A stretch of 64,000 nucleotides of DNA from Martelella sp. HB161492 (GTDB lineage: Bacteria > Pseudomonadota > Alphaproteobacteria > Rhizobiales > Rhizobiaceae). The DNA lies in assembly GCF_013184775.1 (NCBI RefSeq), contig NZ_JAATVV010000006.1, forward strand, positions 248,001 through 312,000. Reading direction: 5' to 3'. The notes beneath the pieces were generated by a model. That model had not been told where the DNA came from. It searched no databases and saw only the letters and a program-made list of their open reading frames with translations. Both the position numbers and the translations under genes were made by a program. This document shows, in pieces, positions 63,343 through 64,000 of the stretch (positions within the stretch are counted from its first letter, which is position 1; each line of letters opens with the position of its first letter).

Positions 63343-64000
63343 ATGATGCATGAGGATGACCTTGCCGTAACCGACGCGCTGATTCATGACCTGCTTGGCA
63401 GGCACACGCCGCTATGGGCGGGTAGACCGGTGCAGCAGATCAACACAACCGGGACTGACAACGCTCTTTACCGTATCGGCCAAACCCTTGTTCTGCGCAT
63501 TCCGCGCCGGGCGGCGGCCATCCCGCTGATCACCAAGGAACTCGACTGGCTTGCGCATCTCAGCGACCTGCCTCTTGCGACACCGACATTGCGATACCGG
63601 GGGCATGCAGATCTGGGCATGGACTGCCCCTTCGGGATATTCGACTGGATTGACGGCACACCTGCCACGCCTGAAAACATTGCGGATGCCGATGCGGCGG
63701 CGGTGGCGCTGGCCGCTTTTCTGAACTCGCTGCATCAAAAGGCAACCATCGGTGCACCGAGGTCCGGCACAGCCAACATGTCGCGCGGTGTCCCACTGGC
63801 CGAGATGTCCGAGCGCACACTTGCCGCCATCACTATCCTTGCCGATGAAATCGATACAGGCCCGGCGCGGCGTCTCTGGGACACGGCACTGGCGGAAACC
63901 CACCGCGGTCAGCCCGTCTGGCTGCACGGCGATCTGAAGGCCGATAACCTTCTCGCCCTTGATGGCAGGCTTTCCGCCGTGATCGACTGGGGGCTTTCCG
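63343..64000 (+). CDS. Aminoglycoside phosphotransferase family protein (partial, runs off right edge)
   Basis: An open frame from the ATG at 63343 continues to the last base (219 codons visible). It shows the APH/choline-kinase fold: NTTGTDNALYRIGQTLVLRIPRR (outline, with nucleotide-binding strand), KELDWLAHLSDLPLATPT, the Brenner motif WLHGDLKADNLLAL, and IDWG of the metal site. The C-terminus is outside. Substrate may be an aminoglycoside or a housekeeping hydroxyl compound. No other gene is seen between it and the divergent hydrolase. Confidence 0.88.
   Translation, partial: MMHEDDLAVTDALIHDLLGRHTPLWAGRPVQQINTTGTDNALYRIGQTLVLRIPRRAAAIPLITKELDWLAHLSDLPLATPTLRYRGHADLGMDCPFGIFDWIDGTPATPENIADADAAAVALAAFLNSLHQKATIGAPRSGTANMSRGVPLAEMSERTLAAITILADEIDTGPARRLWDTALAETHRGQPVWLHGDLKADNLLALDGRLSAVIDWGLS

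Overview
The window is GC-rich (around 60 percent by eye) alphaproteobacterial DNA. It is most likely from a Rhizobiaceae member (Rhizobium/Agrobacterium-like). The evidence is codon use, the many Opp/Dpp-type importers, the two paralogous TetR regulators, and a palindromic repeat with a GCGTCC-AAAA-GGACGC core of a kind I associate with rhizobial genomes. There is no rRNA, tRNA, phage, IS element or CRISPR. The gene content (importers, catabolic enzymes, one dedicated regulator per module) looks like an accessory replicon or the variable part of a chromosome. The genus is inference.

Region 1 (1-7332): a minus-strand operon behind a divergent TetR regulator. It holds two PuuE-like polysaccharide-deacetylase-fold proteins, a DHA2 transporter, an amidase with a tiny overlapping partner, and the binding protein and ATPase of a polar amino-acid-type ABC importer. 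The ATPase runs off the left edge. Region 2 (7367-16220): a second minus-strand operon led by a paralogous TetR, with SBP-DppD-DppF-DppB-DppC, then a fumarylacetoacetate-hydrolase-family enzyme, an RraA-family protein and an alpha/beta hydrolase. The two TetR control regions share an RAAAC-N4-GTTTT motif.

Region 3 (16314-24998): a MocR-type regulator that seems to have lost its PLP-binding residues. It is divergent from a peptide-type importer whose parts are a secreted binding protein, a second binding-protein homologue with no signal peptide, a permease, and one polypeptide that fuses the second permease to both ATPases. RidA ends the operon. Region 4 (25215-34431): a minus-strand operon DppD-DppF-SBP-DppB-DppC-amidohydrolase-MFS-IclR, with perfect AT-rich palindromes in front. 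Region 5 (34908-41176): an autotransporter adhesin-like protein and two MFS transporters.

Region 6 (41194-46435): a LysR regulator and a thiol-redox island: periplasmic DsbA-like protein, DUF2938 membrane protein, ArsR-rhodanese fusion regulator, thioredoxin reductase, thioredoxin with a CRPC site, and OsmC-like peroxidase. AT-rich inverted repeats sit in its intergenic spaces. Region 7 (46797-58950): a LacI regulator with three near-identical 19-bp operators (TTGCGC-N7-GCGCAA). The operators lie before its own gene, before an isomerase/GMC-oxidoreductase pair, and before an amidohydrolase-creatininase-PotDBCA-like transporter run that ends in an AraC regulator. This is the best candidate for an undescribed catabolic pathway. 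Region 8 (59120-64000): small proteins, an AraC regulator, a decayed thioredoxin-reductase-like gene, dps with a strong terminator, a DUF1275 membrane protein, a Tat-exported alpha/beta hydrolase, and the start of an aminoglycoside-phosphotransferase-fold gene.

The general logic is import of a nitrogen-containing small molecule, hydrolysis of amide or cyclic-amide bonds, and efflux or detoxification, repeated in five separately regulated modules. No substrate can be assigned from sequence alone.
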